Assembly: GCF_003992115.1 (NCBI RefSeq)
Contig: NZ_RQUX01000003.1
Location: forward strand, 62,001 to 126,000
DNA length: 64,000 nucleotides
Direction of reading: 5' to 3'
Source: Veillonella ratti
Lineage (GTDB): Bacteria; Bacillota; Negativicutes; Veillonellales; Veillonellaceae
Positions 1 through 8,461 of this stretch are shown here, piece after piece. Numbering within the stretch: the stretch's first letter is position 1; each line of letters opens with the position of its first letter. The notes under the pieces were generated by a model, which ran no database searches, had not been told where the DNA came from, and saw nothing but the letters and a program-made list of their open reading frames with translations. A program made the translations under genes and the position numbers.

Positions 1-27
1 TAATCTGAGTCCTTTCCGGGGACTGTT

Positions 28-78
28 AAAAAGGAGTTAACGCATAGCAACAAGGTTGTTATAGGTTAACTCCTTTTC
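28..78. terminator. Terminator after the suf operon
   Basis: A 13-base inverted repeat (AAAAGGAGTTAAC at 29-41 with GTTAACTCCTTTT at 65-77) encloses a smaller inner hairpin (CAAC/GTTG). Read on the minus strand, the stem ends in a run of five T, 25 bases past the sufU stop. The plus strand has a run of four T, so it may also stop transcription from the left. Nothing else is recognisable in 1-102. Confidence 0.75.
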
Positions 79-102
79 TGTATCTCAGCAATCACACATT
101 GC

Positions 103-537
103 TTAATTTGCTTCTTTTTTTAATGCTTCTTTAAGCGTATGCCATGCCAATACGGCACATTTTACACGAGCCGGCATATTGGAAATATTTTGAAGTGCCA
201 TGGCATCTTCCAACTCTTCCAATTCAGCTTCATCCGTTACTTCCTTTTTAATCATGCCAAGGAAAAGATCGACTAAGCGAAATGCTTCTTCAACGCTCTT
301 CCCTTTGATGATATCAATCATCATGGACGCGGATGCTTGGCTGATGGCACAACCCGAACCGGTATAAGCTGCATCTTTTACGATACCGTCTTCTACATCG
401 ACCTGCAACGTCAAGTCATCACCACAACTTGGATTATGACCATGTTCAGATACGGTAAACGTATCCAATAAGCGCTTATTACGTTTATCCTGATTATGTT
501 CTAAAATTAACTCAGTATATAACTGATCCATCTCCAT
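103..537 (-). CDS. sufU: SufU, Fe-S cluster assembly sulfur-transfer protein
   Basis: SufU is the zinc-containing IscU-like protein that accepts persulfide sulfur from SufS and passes it to the SufBCD scaffold in the cytoplasm. The 144 residues have the family's usual length. The ligand set is visible: C38 followed by D40 in NPSCGDD, C63 in GSGCAISQAS, and C127 in VKCAV. The spacing between the second and third Cys is that of SufU rather than IscU. The start is preceded by AGGAG at nine bases. It is the last gene of sufCBDSU, 37 bases after sufS. Confidence 0.95.
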   Translation of the reverse strand: MEMDQLYTELILEHNQDKRNKRLLDTFTVSEHGHNPSCGDDLTLQVDVEDGIVKDAAYTGSGCAISQASASMMIDIIKGKSVEEAFRLVDLFLGMIKKEVTDEAELEELEDAMALQNISNMPARVKCAVLAWHTLKEALKKEAN

Positions 538-574
538 ACTAAGGAACTCCTTCTATGTTTACTGTAACCTCGGT

Positions 575-1804
575 TTAATCTTCAAAGCCCATGGTAGGTC
601 TTACTTTTTTAACAGCGTCCAAGAAGATATCAAGATCTTCTTTACGAGTGTAGACGTACATGCTCATACGGTTCGAGGCCGGTACTTTATAGTACGCGCC
701 AAGAGGTTGAGCACAATGATGGCCGGAACGAATGCAGACGCCGTAGCTGTCTAAAATCGTAGCCACATCATGAGGATGTACATCATCAATAGTAAAAGCA
801 ATAACGCCATGCTTTTCTTGCGGATCTTCGGAACCTAATACATGAACATGCGGAATCGCCACAAGTTTAGGCAATACATAAGCTACCAACTCTTTTTCAT
901 AGGCATTGATATTGTCCATACCAAACTGTTCCAAGTATTCAATGGCTGCCTTCAATGTTACAGCACCATGTGCATTTGGTGTACCGGCTTCAAATTTATA
1001 CGGTACTTCATTGTAGGTAGTGCTCTGTTCTTGCACATACTCAATCATATCACCACCCAATAAGAACGGTGGCATTGCTTCTAATAAATGACGTTTACCG
1101 TACATAACACCGATACCTTGGGACGCACACATTTTATGACCGGAAAAAACGAAGAAATCGCAATCCAAGGCCTGTACATCAATCTTTTTATGAGGTGCCG
1201 ATTGAGCCCCGTCAAGAACAACTACGGCGCCTACATCATGAGCGCGTTTAGTCAATTCGGCTACCGGGAACTCCATACCGAGCACGTTGCTTACATGAGC
1301 AAAGGCTACAATCTTAGTATGGCTGTCAATTTTATCCATTTCACCATCTTTAAGATGACCGCTTTCATCAAGATACATATATTCCAAAGTAGCACCCGTA
1401 GTTTCGGCTACACGTTGCCAGGTTACCAAGTTGGCATGGTGTTCAGCAACGGTAATTACGATTTTGTCGCCTTTCTTTACATTATGCATACCATAGCTGA
1501 AAGCAATTAAATTGAGACTTTCCGTAGTATTACGTGTCAATACGATTTCTTCACGGTATTTGGCATTGATAAACCGCTGCACCGTGTCACGAGCGGTTTC
1601 ATACGCTTCTGATGCTTCCACAGCCAAAATATGAGCTCCGCGATGCGGATTACCGTTATGATTCTTTAAATGAGTTTCCAAAGCATTAATTACATATTCC
1701 GGAACTTGAGTCGTAGCGCCGCTGTCTAAATACACCAAGCGATGACCTTTATGTTCCCTTTGCAATATAGGAAAATCTTTATAAGCTTCTGCAATCGACT
1801 TCAT
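575..1804 (-). CDS. sufS: SufS, group II cysteine desulfurase
   Basis: This PLP enzyme takes sulfur from L-cysteine, giving alanine and an enzyme persulfide for Fe-S assembly. The 409 residues match SufS/CsdA. The PLP lysine is K224 in SGHKM. The HH motif for cofactor stacking lies at 122-123 (EHHAN). The persulfide cysteine is C364 in SGHHCAQP, the short-loop context of group II desulfurases. It sits between sufD (22-base gap) and sufU, its expected sulfur acceptor, so its role in the SUF pathway is well supported. Confidence 0.97.
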   Translation of the reverse strand: MKSIAEAYKDFPILQREHKGHRLVYLDSGATTQVPEYVINALETHLKNHNGNPHRGAHILAVEASEAYETARDTVQRFINAKYREEIVLTRNTTESLNLIAFSYGMHNVKKGDKIVITVAEHHANLVTWQRVAETTGATLEYMYLDESGHLKDGEMDKIDSHTKIVAFAHVSNVLGMEFPVAELTKRAHDVGAVVVLDGAQSAPHKKIDVQALDCDFFVFSGHKMCASQGIGVMYGKRHLLEAMPPFLLGGDMIEYVQEQSTTYNEVPYKFEAGTPNAHGAVTLKAAIEYLEQFGMDNINAYEKELVAYVLPKLVAIPHVHVLGSEDPQEKHGVIAFTIDDVHPHDVATILDSYGVCIRSGHHCAQPLGAYYKVPASNRMSMYVYTRKEDLDIFLDAVKKVRPTMGFED

Positions 1805-1826
1805 AATACACCCTCTTATTCTTCAA

Positions 1827-2876
1827 TTAAATTTTGGCCCGTACGGCTTGCAATACAATCTCTTCTAATTCTTCATCATTAAGTCGATCAATAACAGGTC
1901 GCAACATGGATTCTACAATAATATGTTTAGCTTCATCTTCGCTGAAACCACGACTCATCAAGTAGAATAATTTAGTCTTATCGAGCTGACCGGCGCTAGC
2001 CGCATGGTTACCTACTACATTGTCTTCTTTACAAAGCAATAACGGTAAAGATACGGATTTAACAGTCGGATCAAGTAATACACAAGTATCTTCTTCCGCA
2101 CCTTCGGAAGCAATACTGCCACGAATGAAATCCAAGGTACCGCGGAATGATTTTTTGGCATTGTCGCCCAACGCACCAAGTACATGAATATCGCTGACGG
2201 ATTTAGGTGCTACATGGGACATAAGCATGGAAATGTCGAATTTCTGGTTATTATCGCCCAAGTAAGCTAAATCATGAACAATGTGAGCTTCTTCACCTAC
2301 AAGATCTTGCGTATAGTGCAAGAAGCTTTCACCGCTGCCTAATTCTACGTTCAAGTATTCTACTTTACTGTTCGCCGCTAATTGACTGTAACGATGTTCA
2401 ATCTGCTGTACCCCTTCACTGAGAAGCTGTACTTTTTTGAAAACTACGTTAGCATTTTCAGCTGCTTTTACTTCGGTTAAAAGGTTCAAACCACCGGTTT
2501 CGACTTCCCCTTTAACTACATATAATACTTCCAAAGAAGCATCTTTAGCCACGTCGATAGCCAAACGAGTTCTGTCGCCTACGCTTTTACCCTCGGCATC
2601 AATCGTGATAATTACTTTTTCTTTACCGCCGGCAGGCACTGTAATAGCCATGCCTTTAGTAAAATCATCGGTAACCGCTTTTAAAGAAGTGGCTTCCGCT
2701 CCTTCAAAATCAGCTTTTAACAAGGCTTTAGCAGTAAGTTCGGTTACAACCCCTTCATTGGCGCTGACCGTAACTGCTGCAGCTGTATCGCCACCGGCAA
2801 CCGTACCTTCAGTATGATTTACTTGTAACCACCGGAAAGTAGGTCTTGGGAGCTCATTAAATAATACGTTACTCAT
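1827..2876 (-). CDS. sufD: SufD, Fe-S scaffold subunit
   Basis: SufD pairs with SufB and the ATPase SufC to form the SufBC2D scaffold that builds Fe-S clusters. At 349 residues it is shorter than SufB. The N-terminus carries the FRWLQVN-type segment, the middle is beta-helical and rich in charged residues, and the C-terminus has the conserved SRGFSEDEAKHIIVESML helix shared by SufB and SufD. It starts 9 bases after the sufB stop, so translation is probably coupled. Sequence divergence among SufD proteins is high, but position and C-terminus settle the call. Confidence 0.95.
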   Translation of the reverse strand: MSNVLFNELPRPTFRWLQVNHTEGTVAGGDTAAAVTVSANEGVVTELTAKALLKADFEGAEATSLKAVTDDFTKGMAITVPAGGKEKVIITIDAEGKSVGDRTRLAIDVAKDASLEVLYVVKGEVETGGLNLLTEVKAAENANVVFKKVQLLSEGVQQIEHRYSQLAANSKVEYLNVELGSGESFLHYTQDLVGEEAHIVHDLAYLGDNNQKFDISMLMSHVAPKSVSDIHVLGALGDNAKKSFRGTLDFIRGSIASEGAEEDTCVLLDPTVKSVSLPLLLCKEDNVVGNHAASAGQLDKTKLFYLMSRGFSEDEAKHIIVESMLRPVIDRLNDEELEEIVLQAVRAKI

Positions 2877-2885
2877 CTGTACCTC

Positions 2886-4295
2886 CTAACCGATAGAGCC
2901 TTCAAGCTCTAAGGAAATCAAATTATTCATTTCTACGGCATATTCCAACGGTAATTCTTTGGAAATCGGTTCAACGAAACCACGTACCAACATGGCACGT
3001 GCTTCTTCTTCACTGATACCGCGAGTCATTAAGTAGAAAATAGCTTCATCGGAAATACGACCGATTTTAGCTTCATGACCCAAATCCACATTGTCGTTTT
3101 CGATAGAAATGGAAGGAATTGTATCAGACTGAGAAATTTCATCCAACATCAAAGATTCACAAGAAACGGTTGCTTTCGCGTGTTCTGCTTTTTTACCGAT
3201 GTTCAATACACCACGGTAAATAGCAGCGCCACCGCTCTTGGAAATAGATTTGGAGTTAATATTGGAGGTTGTATGAGGTGCTACATGCACAACTTTAGCA
3301 CCGGTATCCAAGTACTGACCTTCACCGGCAAAAGTTACACCGGTAAATTCACAATGAGCGCCTTCACCGGCTAAAATACTCATTGGATATAAGCAGGATA
3401 CCTTAGAACCGAAGGAACCGGATACCCATTCAATGGTGCCGTTTTTGCCAACCGTACAACGTTTTGTATTCAAGTTGTACATGTTTTTAGACCAGTTTTC
3501 AATGGTGGAATAACGAAGTGTCGCATTATCTTTAACAAATAACTCAACACAACCGGCATGTAAGTTGGCTACATTGTATTTAGGTGCTGAACAACCTTCG
3601 ATGAAGTGTGCTTTAGCCCCTTCTTCAATAATAATCAAAGTGTGCTCGAACTGACCGGCGCCCGGTGCATTCAAACGGAAATAGGACTGAAGCGGAATAT
3701 CTACTTGTACACCCTTCGGTACATATACGAAGGAACCGCCGGACCATACAGCACCGTGCAAGGCGGCAAATTTATGGTCGGTTGGTGGCACCAATGTCAT
3801 AAAGTATTGTTTAACAATGTCTTCGTATTCATGAAGCGCTGTTTCAATATCAGTATAAATTACGCCTTGTTTTACAAGATCTTCCTGAATGCTGTGATAT
3901 ACAACTTCAGAGTCATACTGAGCGCCTACACCGGCGAGGGACGTTTTTTCCGCTTCCGGAATCCCCAAACGGTCAAATGTGCTCTTAATATCTTCCGGAA
4001 CTTCGTTCCAGTCACCCTTCATGTCAACTTTCGGTTTAACATAGGTAACAATATTAGCCATATCAAGACCGCTAATATCCGGAATCCAGTTTGGAATATC
4101 TAATTCATTGTAGATGCGCAAAGATTTCAAACGGAAATCAAGCATCCATTCAGGTTCGTTTTTATTTTCCCATATTTCGCGGATAATATCTTCCGTTAAG
4201 CCGGCATCAGATTTATAAGAATATTCGAATTCATTCTTTATATCGTAGACGCCACGGTCCATATCCTCCACATATGTTTTCTTTCTAGTTTCCAT
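2886..4295 (-). CDS. sufB: SufB, Fe-S scaffold subunit
   Basis: SufB is the main scaffold protein on which the nascent cluster is assembled; it works with SufC and SufD. The 469-residue length is typical. Recognisable parts are the N-terminal KNEPEWMLDFRLK block, the GSFVYVPKGV segment, the ENWSKNMYNLNTKR region, and the C-terminal TRGISEEEARAMLV helix. It lies 9 bases after sufC. The protein is strongly conserved and the call is secure. Confidence 0.98.
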   Translation of the reverse strand: METRKKTYVEDMDRGVYDIKNEFEYSYKSDAGLTEDIIREIWENKNEPEWMLDFRLKSLRIYNELDIPNWIPDISGLDMANIVTYVKPKVDMKGDWNEVPEDIKSTFDRLGIPEAEKTSLAGVGAQYDSEVVYHSIQEDLVKQGVIYTDIETALHEYEDIVKQYFMTLVPPTDHKFAALHGAVWSGGSFVYVPKGVQVDIPLQSYFRLNAPGAGQFEHTLIIIEEGAKAHFIEGCSAPKYNVANLHAGCVELFVKDNATLRYSTIENWSKNMYNLNTKRCTVGKNGTIEWVSGSFGSKVSCLYPMSILAGEGAHCEFTGVTFAGEGQYLDTGAKVVHVAPHTTSNINSKSISKSGGAAIYRGVLNIGKKAEHAKATVSCESLMLDEISQSDTIPSISIENDNVDLGHEAKIGRISDEAIFYLMTRGISEEEARAMLVRGFVEPISKELPLEYAVEMNNLISLELEGSIG

Positions 4296-4304
4296 GAGTG
4301 CCTC

Positions 4305-5048
4305 CTAAACTAACGCTTTGTAAGCATCATAGCCTTTGCTTTCGATTTCAGCCACTAACGATGCGTCGCCTGTTTTTACAATACGGCCATCAATTAATAC
4401 GTGTACGAAATCAGGTTTTAATTTCTGTAAAATGGAGTTGTGGTGAGTAATAATAAGTACAGCATTATCCTTCGTATGGAAACGATCTACACCGTCAGAT
4501 ACAATACGAACTGCGTCAACGTCAAGACCGGAGTCTGTTTCATCGAGCATAGCCAATTTAGGGTTCAATACGGACATTTGCAAAATTTCATTCTTCTTGC
4601 GTTCGCCGCCACTGAAACCTTCGTTTACATAACGCTGTGCATAGGATGCGTCGAAGGACAATTCATCCATTTTAGTTTTCAATTCTTTTTTGAATGCCAA
4701 AGCACGTACGTTTTCGCCGGTTACAGTTGCTTTTGCGGTACGAATGAAATTTTCTACCGTAATCCCCGGAATAGCAATCGGATTCTGGAAGGACATAAAA
4801 ATACCGGCTTTAGCGCGATCGTTAACGGCTTCGTCGGTAATGTCTTCACCGTCAAAGGTAATAGTCCCTTCGGTTACTTCATATACAGGGTTACCCATGA
4901 TAGCATTGGCCAATGTGGATTTACCGGCACCGTTAGTACCCATTACTACATGAATTTCACCTTTATTAATTGTTAAGTCGATACCTTTTAGGATTTCTTT
5001 GCCCTCTACGGACACGTGTAGATTTTCTACGCGAAGTAATTCTGACAC
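4305..5048 (-). CDS. sufC: SufC, ABC-type ATPase of the SUF system
   Basis: SufC hydrolyses ATP to drive conformational change in the SufBCD scaffold. The 247 residues show Walker A GTNGAGKST near residue 38, the signature SGGERKKNE near 146, and the SufC-specific Walker B context MLDETDSGLDVDA. It is the first gene of the operon and has an AGGAG ribosome site. A -10 (TATAAT, minus strand, 5080-5075) lies 27 bases upstream of the start. Confidence 0.98.
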   Translation of the reverse strand: MSELLRVENLHVSVEGKEILKGIDLTINKGEIHVVMGTNGAGKSTLANAIMGNPVYEVTEGTITFDGEDITDEAVNDRAKAGIFMSFQNPIAIPGITVENFIRTAKATVTGENVRALAFKKELKTKMDELSFDASYAQRYVNEGFSGGERKKNEILQMSVLNPKLAMLDETDSGLDVDAVRIVSDGVDRFHTKDNAVLIITHHNSILQKLKPDFVHVLIDGRIVKTGDASLVAEIESKGYDAYKALV

Positions 5049-5074
5049 TGTACAGTCACTCCTTTTATAAATTA

Positions 5075-5103
5075 ATTATATAGTTAAGTCATAAATAGCT
5101 TAA
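5075..5103 (-). promoter_or_regulatory. Candidate sufC promoter
   Basis: TATAAT reads on the minus strand at 5080-5075, with a weak -35 (TTAAGC, 5103-5098) at 17 bases. It lies downstream of the terminator at 5116-5155, so it would drive the suf operon independently of any read-through. The -10 is perfect and the -35 poor. Confidence 0.4.
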
Positions 5104-5115
5104 TTGCTAAATGTT

Positions 5116-5155
5116 ATAAAAAAAGCGGTATCCCACCAAAGTGAAACACCGCCTT
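5116..5155 (-). terminator. Intrinsic terminator between lysA and suf
   Basis: The minus strand forms GCGGT-G-TTTCAC-TTTG-GTGGGA-T-ACCGC followed by seven T. It would stop transcripts from lysA (about 260 bases upstream) or from the promoter at 5248-5220. Confidence 0.8.
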
Positions 5156-5213
5156 ATCAGCAAAATTATTCTACCACTTCGGTAAACAGCAATTCTTACA
5201 ACATCTATTCCTA
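5116..5213 (-). ncRNA. Candidate short RNA or attenuated suf leader
   Basis: The 369 bases between lysA and sufC hold no gene but do hold a complete minus-strand transcription unit. A promoter (TTGCGC at 5248-5243, 17-base spacer, TATAAT at 5225-5220) is followed about 60 bases later by a strong hairpin. Its outer stem is GCGGT/ACCGC and its inner stem is TTTCAC/GTGGGA. It ends in seven T. A smaller TACC/GGTA hairpin comes first. The predicted product is about 95 nt. It could be a small RNA, an attenuated leader of suf, or simply the distant lysA terminator with a chance promoter. The rest of 5226-5417 is AT-rich with nothing recognisable. Confidence 0.4.
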
Positions 5214-5219
5214 ATAAAC

Positions 5220-5248
5220 ATTATACAATCTAACTGTTTACTGCGCAA
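5220..5248 (-). promoter_or_regulatory. Sigma-70-type promoter upstream of the suf terminator
   Basis: The minus strand shows TTGCGC, a spacer of exactly 17 bases, and a perfect TATAAT. The only thing downstream before sufC is the hairpin and T-run at 5155-5116. Confidence 0.5.
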
Positions 5249-5417
5249 GTTAATTTCTACTAAAATACTATGAATTTGTTTATAATTATTGAATATTTTA
5301 AATATTATGAAAAAATATGACTCTTATTAGATTTTTTAACATTTGAAAAATCAGACTCACACTGTTTCAACACTAATTAATTATATCACAGTTTACAGTA
5401 AAAAGATAGAATTTTTA

Positions 5418-6671
5418 CTATAAATCACTGAAATCCAATGTTGCAAATAAATCATCTAAGGTTTCGGCGCGACGGATTTGGGTTACGCTACCGTCTTCGT
5501 TAAGAAGTAATTCAGCGGAACGCAATTTACCGTTGTAGTTAAAGCCCATGGAATGACCGTGTGCACCGGCATCGTGAATAACAATGCGGTCACCTATATC
5601 AATTTTCGGCAATTTACGGTCGATGGCAAATTTGTCGTTATTTTCACAAAGCGAGCCGGTTACATCATACACATGATCAAGTGGCGCATTCTCCTTACCC
5701 ACCACTGTAATGTGATGGTAAGAGCCGTACAGGGCCGGGCGCATTAAGTTGGCCATACAAGCGTCAAGACCGATGTAGTGCTTATAAATATCTTTGCGGT
5801 GAATCGCGGTGGCTACCAAATAGCCGTAAGGGCCGGTAACCATACGACCGCATTCAAAGGCCAATGAAATCGGACTGTGACCATTGCCGATAATCATAGT
5901 TTCATAGGCTTCTTTGATACCAGCACTTAAGGCTTCATAATCTACCGGTGTTTCTTCCGGACGATAGGCTACGCCGATACCGCCGCCAAAATCGATGAAA
6001 TCAACTTCGATGCCTGTTTCTTTTTTCACACGAAGTGCCAAATCAAACATCAATTCAGCCGTGCCGATAAGCCCTGTAATATCAAGCTCATTGGACACCA
6101 CCATGGTATGTAAACCGAAACGCTCTACCCCATGATTTTCACAATAATTGATGGCTTCAATAATCTGATCACCGGTCATACCGTATTTAGCTTCCTCCGG
6201 TAAGCCGATAATCGTATTGCCACCGTGTTTTAAAGGACCAGGGTTATAACGGAAGGCCAAACGACTCGGTAATTCTCCATGTTTTTCCAAATAAGCTACA
6301 TGGGTAATGTCATCAAGATTGATAATAGCGCCCATCTCCATGGCTTTAGCATATTCTTCATACGGTGTATCATTGGATGAAAAAATGATATCGTCCCCCG
6401 TGATACCCACTTTTTCACACAAAATAAGTTCAGCCAAAGACGAACAGTCAGCACCTACCCCTTCTTTTTGCAATAAGCGCATGATATAAGGATTTGGCGT
6501 TGCTTTTACGGCAAAGTATTCTTTAAAGTCTTTCGCCCAGCTGAAAGCTTTAATAAAACGGCGAATATTGTCTACAATCCCTTTTGCATCGTAGATATGA
6601 AACGGCGTGGGATACTCTGCTATAATCTCTTCTAAACGCGCTGCCGACACGGGCAATGTTTTTTCATTCAT
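5418..6671 (-). CDS. lysA: Diaminopimelate decarboxylase
   Basis: LysA decarboxylates meso-diaminopimelate to L-lysine. The 417 residues form the fold III PLP barrel plus C-terminal beta domain. PLP lysine K56 is in FAVKATPNP, the phosphate-binding glycine loop is DFGGGIGVAY, FECGRMVTGP gives the E-x-G-R motif, and GSLCENNDKF holds the catalytic cysteine and aspartate. Related ornithine, arginine and carboxynorspermidine decarboxylases share this fold. LysA is the best fit by the ECGR and CEN motifs, but substrate is not proven. It is monocistronic, flanked by terminators on both sides. Confidence 0.85.
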   Translation of the reverse strand: MNEKTLPVSAARLEEIIAEYPTPFHIYDAKGIVDNIRRFIKAFSWAKDFKEYFAVKATPNPYIMRLLQKEGVGADCSSLAELILCEKVGITGDDIIFSSNDTPYEEYAKAMEMGAIINLDDITHVAYLEKHGELPSRLAFRYNPGPLKHGGNTIIGLPEEAKYGMTGDQIIEAINYCENHGVERFGLHTMVVSNELDITGLIGTAELMFDLALRVKKETGIEVDFIDFGGGIGVAYRPEETPVDYEALSAGIKEAYETMIIGNGHSPISLAFECGRMVTGPYGYLVATAIHRKDIYKHYIGLDACMANLMRPALYGSYHHITVVGKENAPLDHVYDVTGSLCENNDKFAIDRKLPKIDIGDRIVIHDAGAHGHSMGFNYNGKLRSAELLLNEDGSVTQIRRAETLDDLFATLDFSDL

Positions 6672-6759
6672 CTATCTCTCTCCTCAATATTAATACCTGT
6701 CGAATAACTTCTATGTAAGATTATACTTAATTTCATAGGTCTACGTCAATTCTATAGAA

Positions 6760-6800
6760 AAAGAGATGTAAAGTAACAGCACAATCTCTTTACACCTCTC
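6760..6800 (-). terminator. Terminator of the PLD-like module
   Basis: The minus strand reads AGAGGTGTAAAG (6799-6788), a short loop, then CTTTACATCTCT followed by five T. It lies 42 bases past the stop of the PLD-like gene and isolates it from lysA. Confidence 0.85.
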
Positions 6801-6841
6801 ATTTAGGATTTTAATATATATTATTATAAAAATTTTGCATC

Positions 6842-8365
6842 CTAAAAATAAAAAAATAGTTCTTTATAAGCATCAATTTTTTTAGAATTAAATATCTTTT
6901 CAACCAATTCCTCTCTCTTATCTTTTTTATTTTTGTAATTAAATGACAATAGATTCATACTACCAACTAAATACCACTTATCATCAACCAAGAATAATTT
7001 AGCATGCGTATTACGTTCAAATGTAGAAAAAAGATTTTCACAGTTTTCACTCTTGAAAACATTTTCTATTATTTCAATTGCTTTTCGAGAATTAATAAGC
7101 TTTCTTTCGTTTTCTTCAGCATATTGTTTAATTTTACTATCTTTTCCCATGCCAAAAATTATTTTCACGCTAACCCTATTCTTTGCTAAACGTTTAAATT
7201 CGTTCAAATAACTATTCACAACTTTCTCAGTAACCCACGGAGAAATTATGCAAATTTCATGTTCAGCACTATGCAAACCTTCTCTAAATGCAACTGCTAT
7301 TTCTTTATTTCTAAGTATTTGAGCATTCTCAATCTTTTGAGCTTCTATACGTTGTACCTCATCTTCAAAAGATTGTTTCATAATTGCCATTTCATGACGA
7401 AGTTTTTTATTTTCTTCTTTTTCTTCCTCCAAAAGTTTTTGTATCTCTTGTTTCTCAGTAACAGCTTCTTCTTTTTCGCGAATTGCTTCTTCTCTAGCAT
7501 TAGCTAAATACTTATTCTCTTTTAATAGCTCATCTTTTTCTAACAGGCTTCGTTTATGTTCATTAACTAATAAATTACATTGATTTTCAGCAATTGATAG
7601 TTTTTCTGTAAGATTTTCCACCAATGCTTTATCGCCTTGAGCATTTTCTAATTCCTGCTTCAGTTGATTAATCGTATTCACCATTTGATTTATATCATTT
7701 TGTTGCTGATTTAATATATGATTTCTTTCATCAAGTGTTCTATTATTAGTATTGATTTTAAACTCAAGATCTTCGATTTTTTTATAATCCTCTTGTATAA
7801 TCATTTCTAATTTTTTTACTTTGTTTTGTAAATCAGCATTGTACTTATATACACTTGAAAGCTCTAATTCAAGTTCTTTAATACGTTTTTTTAAATTCTC
7901 ATCCCCTTCTTCAAACTTTTCTTCTTTATTATTAATAAGAACTTCTATCTGTTCTTTATATTTTGTTTTATCACTTAAATCACTCTGCTCATACTTCGCC
8001 TGCAATACACTTAACCAAACTTCAAATGTTTCCTCAATCCTTAGATTCAGCTCTTGCTTCAGTTGATTATAATCAATATTATTTCCATCATTATTTACTT
8101 TATTTAAAATATCTTTTATTATTACATCACTACGTTTAGATAATCTTTTAAATTTAAAATATGCATCAAAGTAATAATATGTATTAAACGCCACCCAAAA
8201 CGAAAAACCCCCTACAGAAACTATACCAATACCTTCGTACAAGTAAAAACCTATACTTAATAATAGAAATAGATATAAGAATGGATCATACCATTTTAAA
8301 ATATATCTCCTATCTAAAGTATATAGAAATGAAAAAAATTGCACCCAATACAATAAGCAATGCAC
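6842..8365 (-). CDS. Membrane-anchored coiled-coil protein with PLD-like domain
   Basis: I see two hydrophobic segments (about residues 25-65), a long glutamate/lysine-rich coiled coil (about 90-345), and a C-terminal phospholipase D-like domain. That domain has a single HKD motif: THAKLFLVDD followed by VGSMN, near 460-480. PLD-superfamily proteins with one HKD motif usually act as dimers and include nucleases; the substrate here is unknown. The start is doubtful. The annotated ATG lies inside the overlapping small ORF and has no ribosome site, while a good AGGAG at 8312-8307 precedes only out-of-frame ATGs. Removing one T from the seven-T run at 8338-8332 joins the small ORF to this frame, giving a 538-residue protein with four hydrophobic segments. 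It is far more AT-rich than its neighbours, which suggests transfer. Confidence 0.75.
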   Translation of the reverse strand: MHCLLYWVQFFSFLYTLDRRYILKWYDPFLYLFLLLSIGFYLYEGIGIVSVGGFSFWVAFNTYYYFDAYFKFKRLSKRSDVIIKDILNKVNNDGNNIDYNQLKQELNLRIEETFEVWLSVLQAKYEQSDLSDKTKYKEQIEVLINNKEEKFEEGDENLKKRIKELELELSSVYKYNADLQNKVKKLEMIIQEDYKKIEDLEFKINTNNRTLDERNHILNQQQNDINQMVNTINQLKQELENAQGDKALVENLTEKLSIAENQCNLLVNEHKRSLLEKDELLKENKYLANAREEAIREKEEAVTEKQEIQKLLEEEKEENKKLRHEMAIMKQSFEDEVQRIEAQKIENAQILRNKEIAVAFREGLHSAEHEICIISPWVTEKVVNSYLNEFKRLAKNRVSVKIIFGMGKDSKIKQYAEENERKLINSRKAIEIIENVFKSENCENLFSTFERNTHAKLFLVDDKWYLVGSMNLLSFNYKNKKDKREELVEKIFNSKKIDAYKELFFYF

Positions 8366-8459
8366 CCGGTATACTTTCGTGATTAAATAGCTCTATATGT
8401 ACTACTGACATCAAAATAATAGAAATTATTATGAGTTGCTTTTTTAAGAATATACTCAT
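8310..8459 (-). CDS. Small hydrophobic ORF, probable 5' part of the PLD-like gene
   Basis: This 49-codon ORF begins two bases after the OB-fold gene's stop and ends at TAG (8312-8310). It encodes two hydrophobic stretches (about residues 7-22 and 31-47) and a basic N-terminus. It overlaps the first 56 bases of the downstream ORF in another frame. Its second hydrophobic segment is cut at the seven-T run (8338-8332). With six T it would read on without interruption into the PLD-like protein. It is either a stand-alone small membrane protein, the OFF state of a phase-variable gene, or a sequencing error in a homopolymer. Confidence 0.5.
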   Translation of the reverse strand: MSIFLKKQLIIISIILMSVVHIELFNHESIPGALLIVLGAIFFISIYFR

Positions 8460-8461
8460 AG

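Noticed and set aside
5418-6671. Ornithine/arginine or carboxynorspermidine decarboxylase instead of LysA
   Set aside because: The fold is shared, but length, the ECGR and CENND motifs, and lack of polyamine genes nearby favour diaminopimelate decarboxylase.
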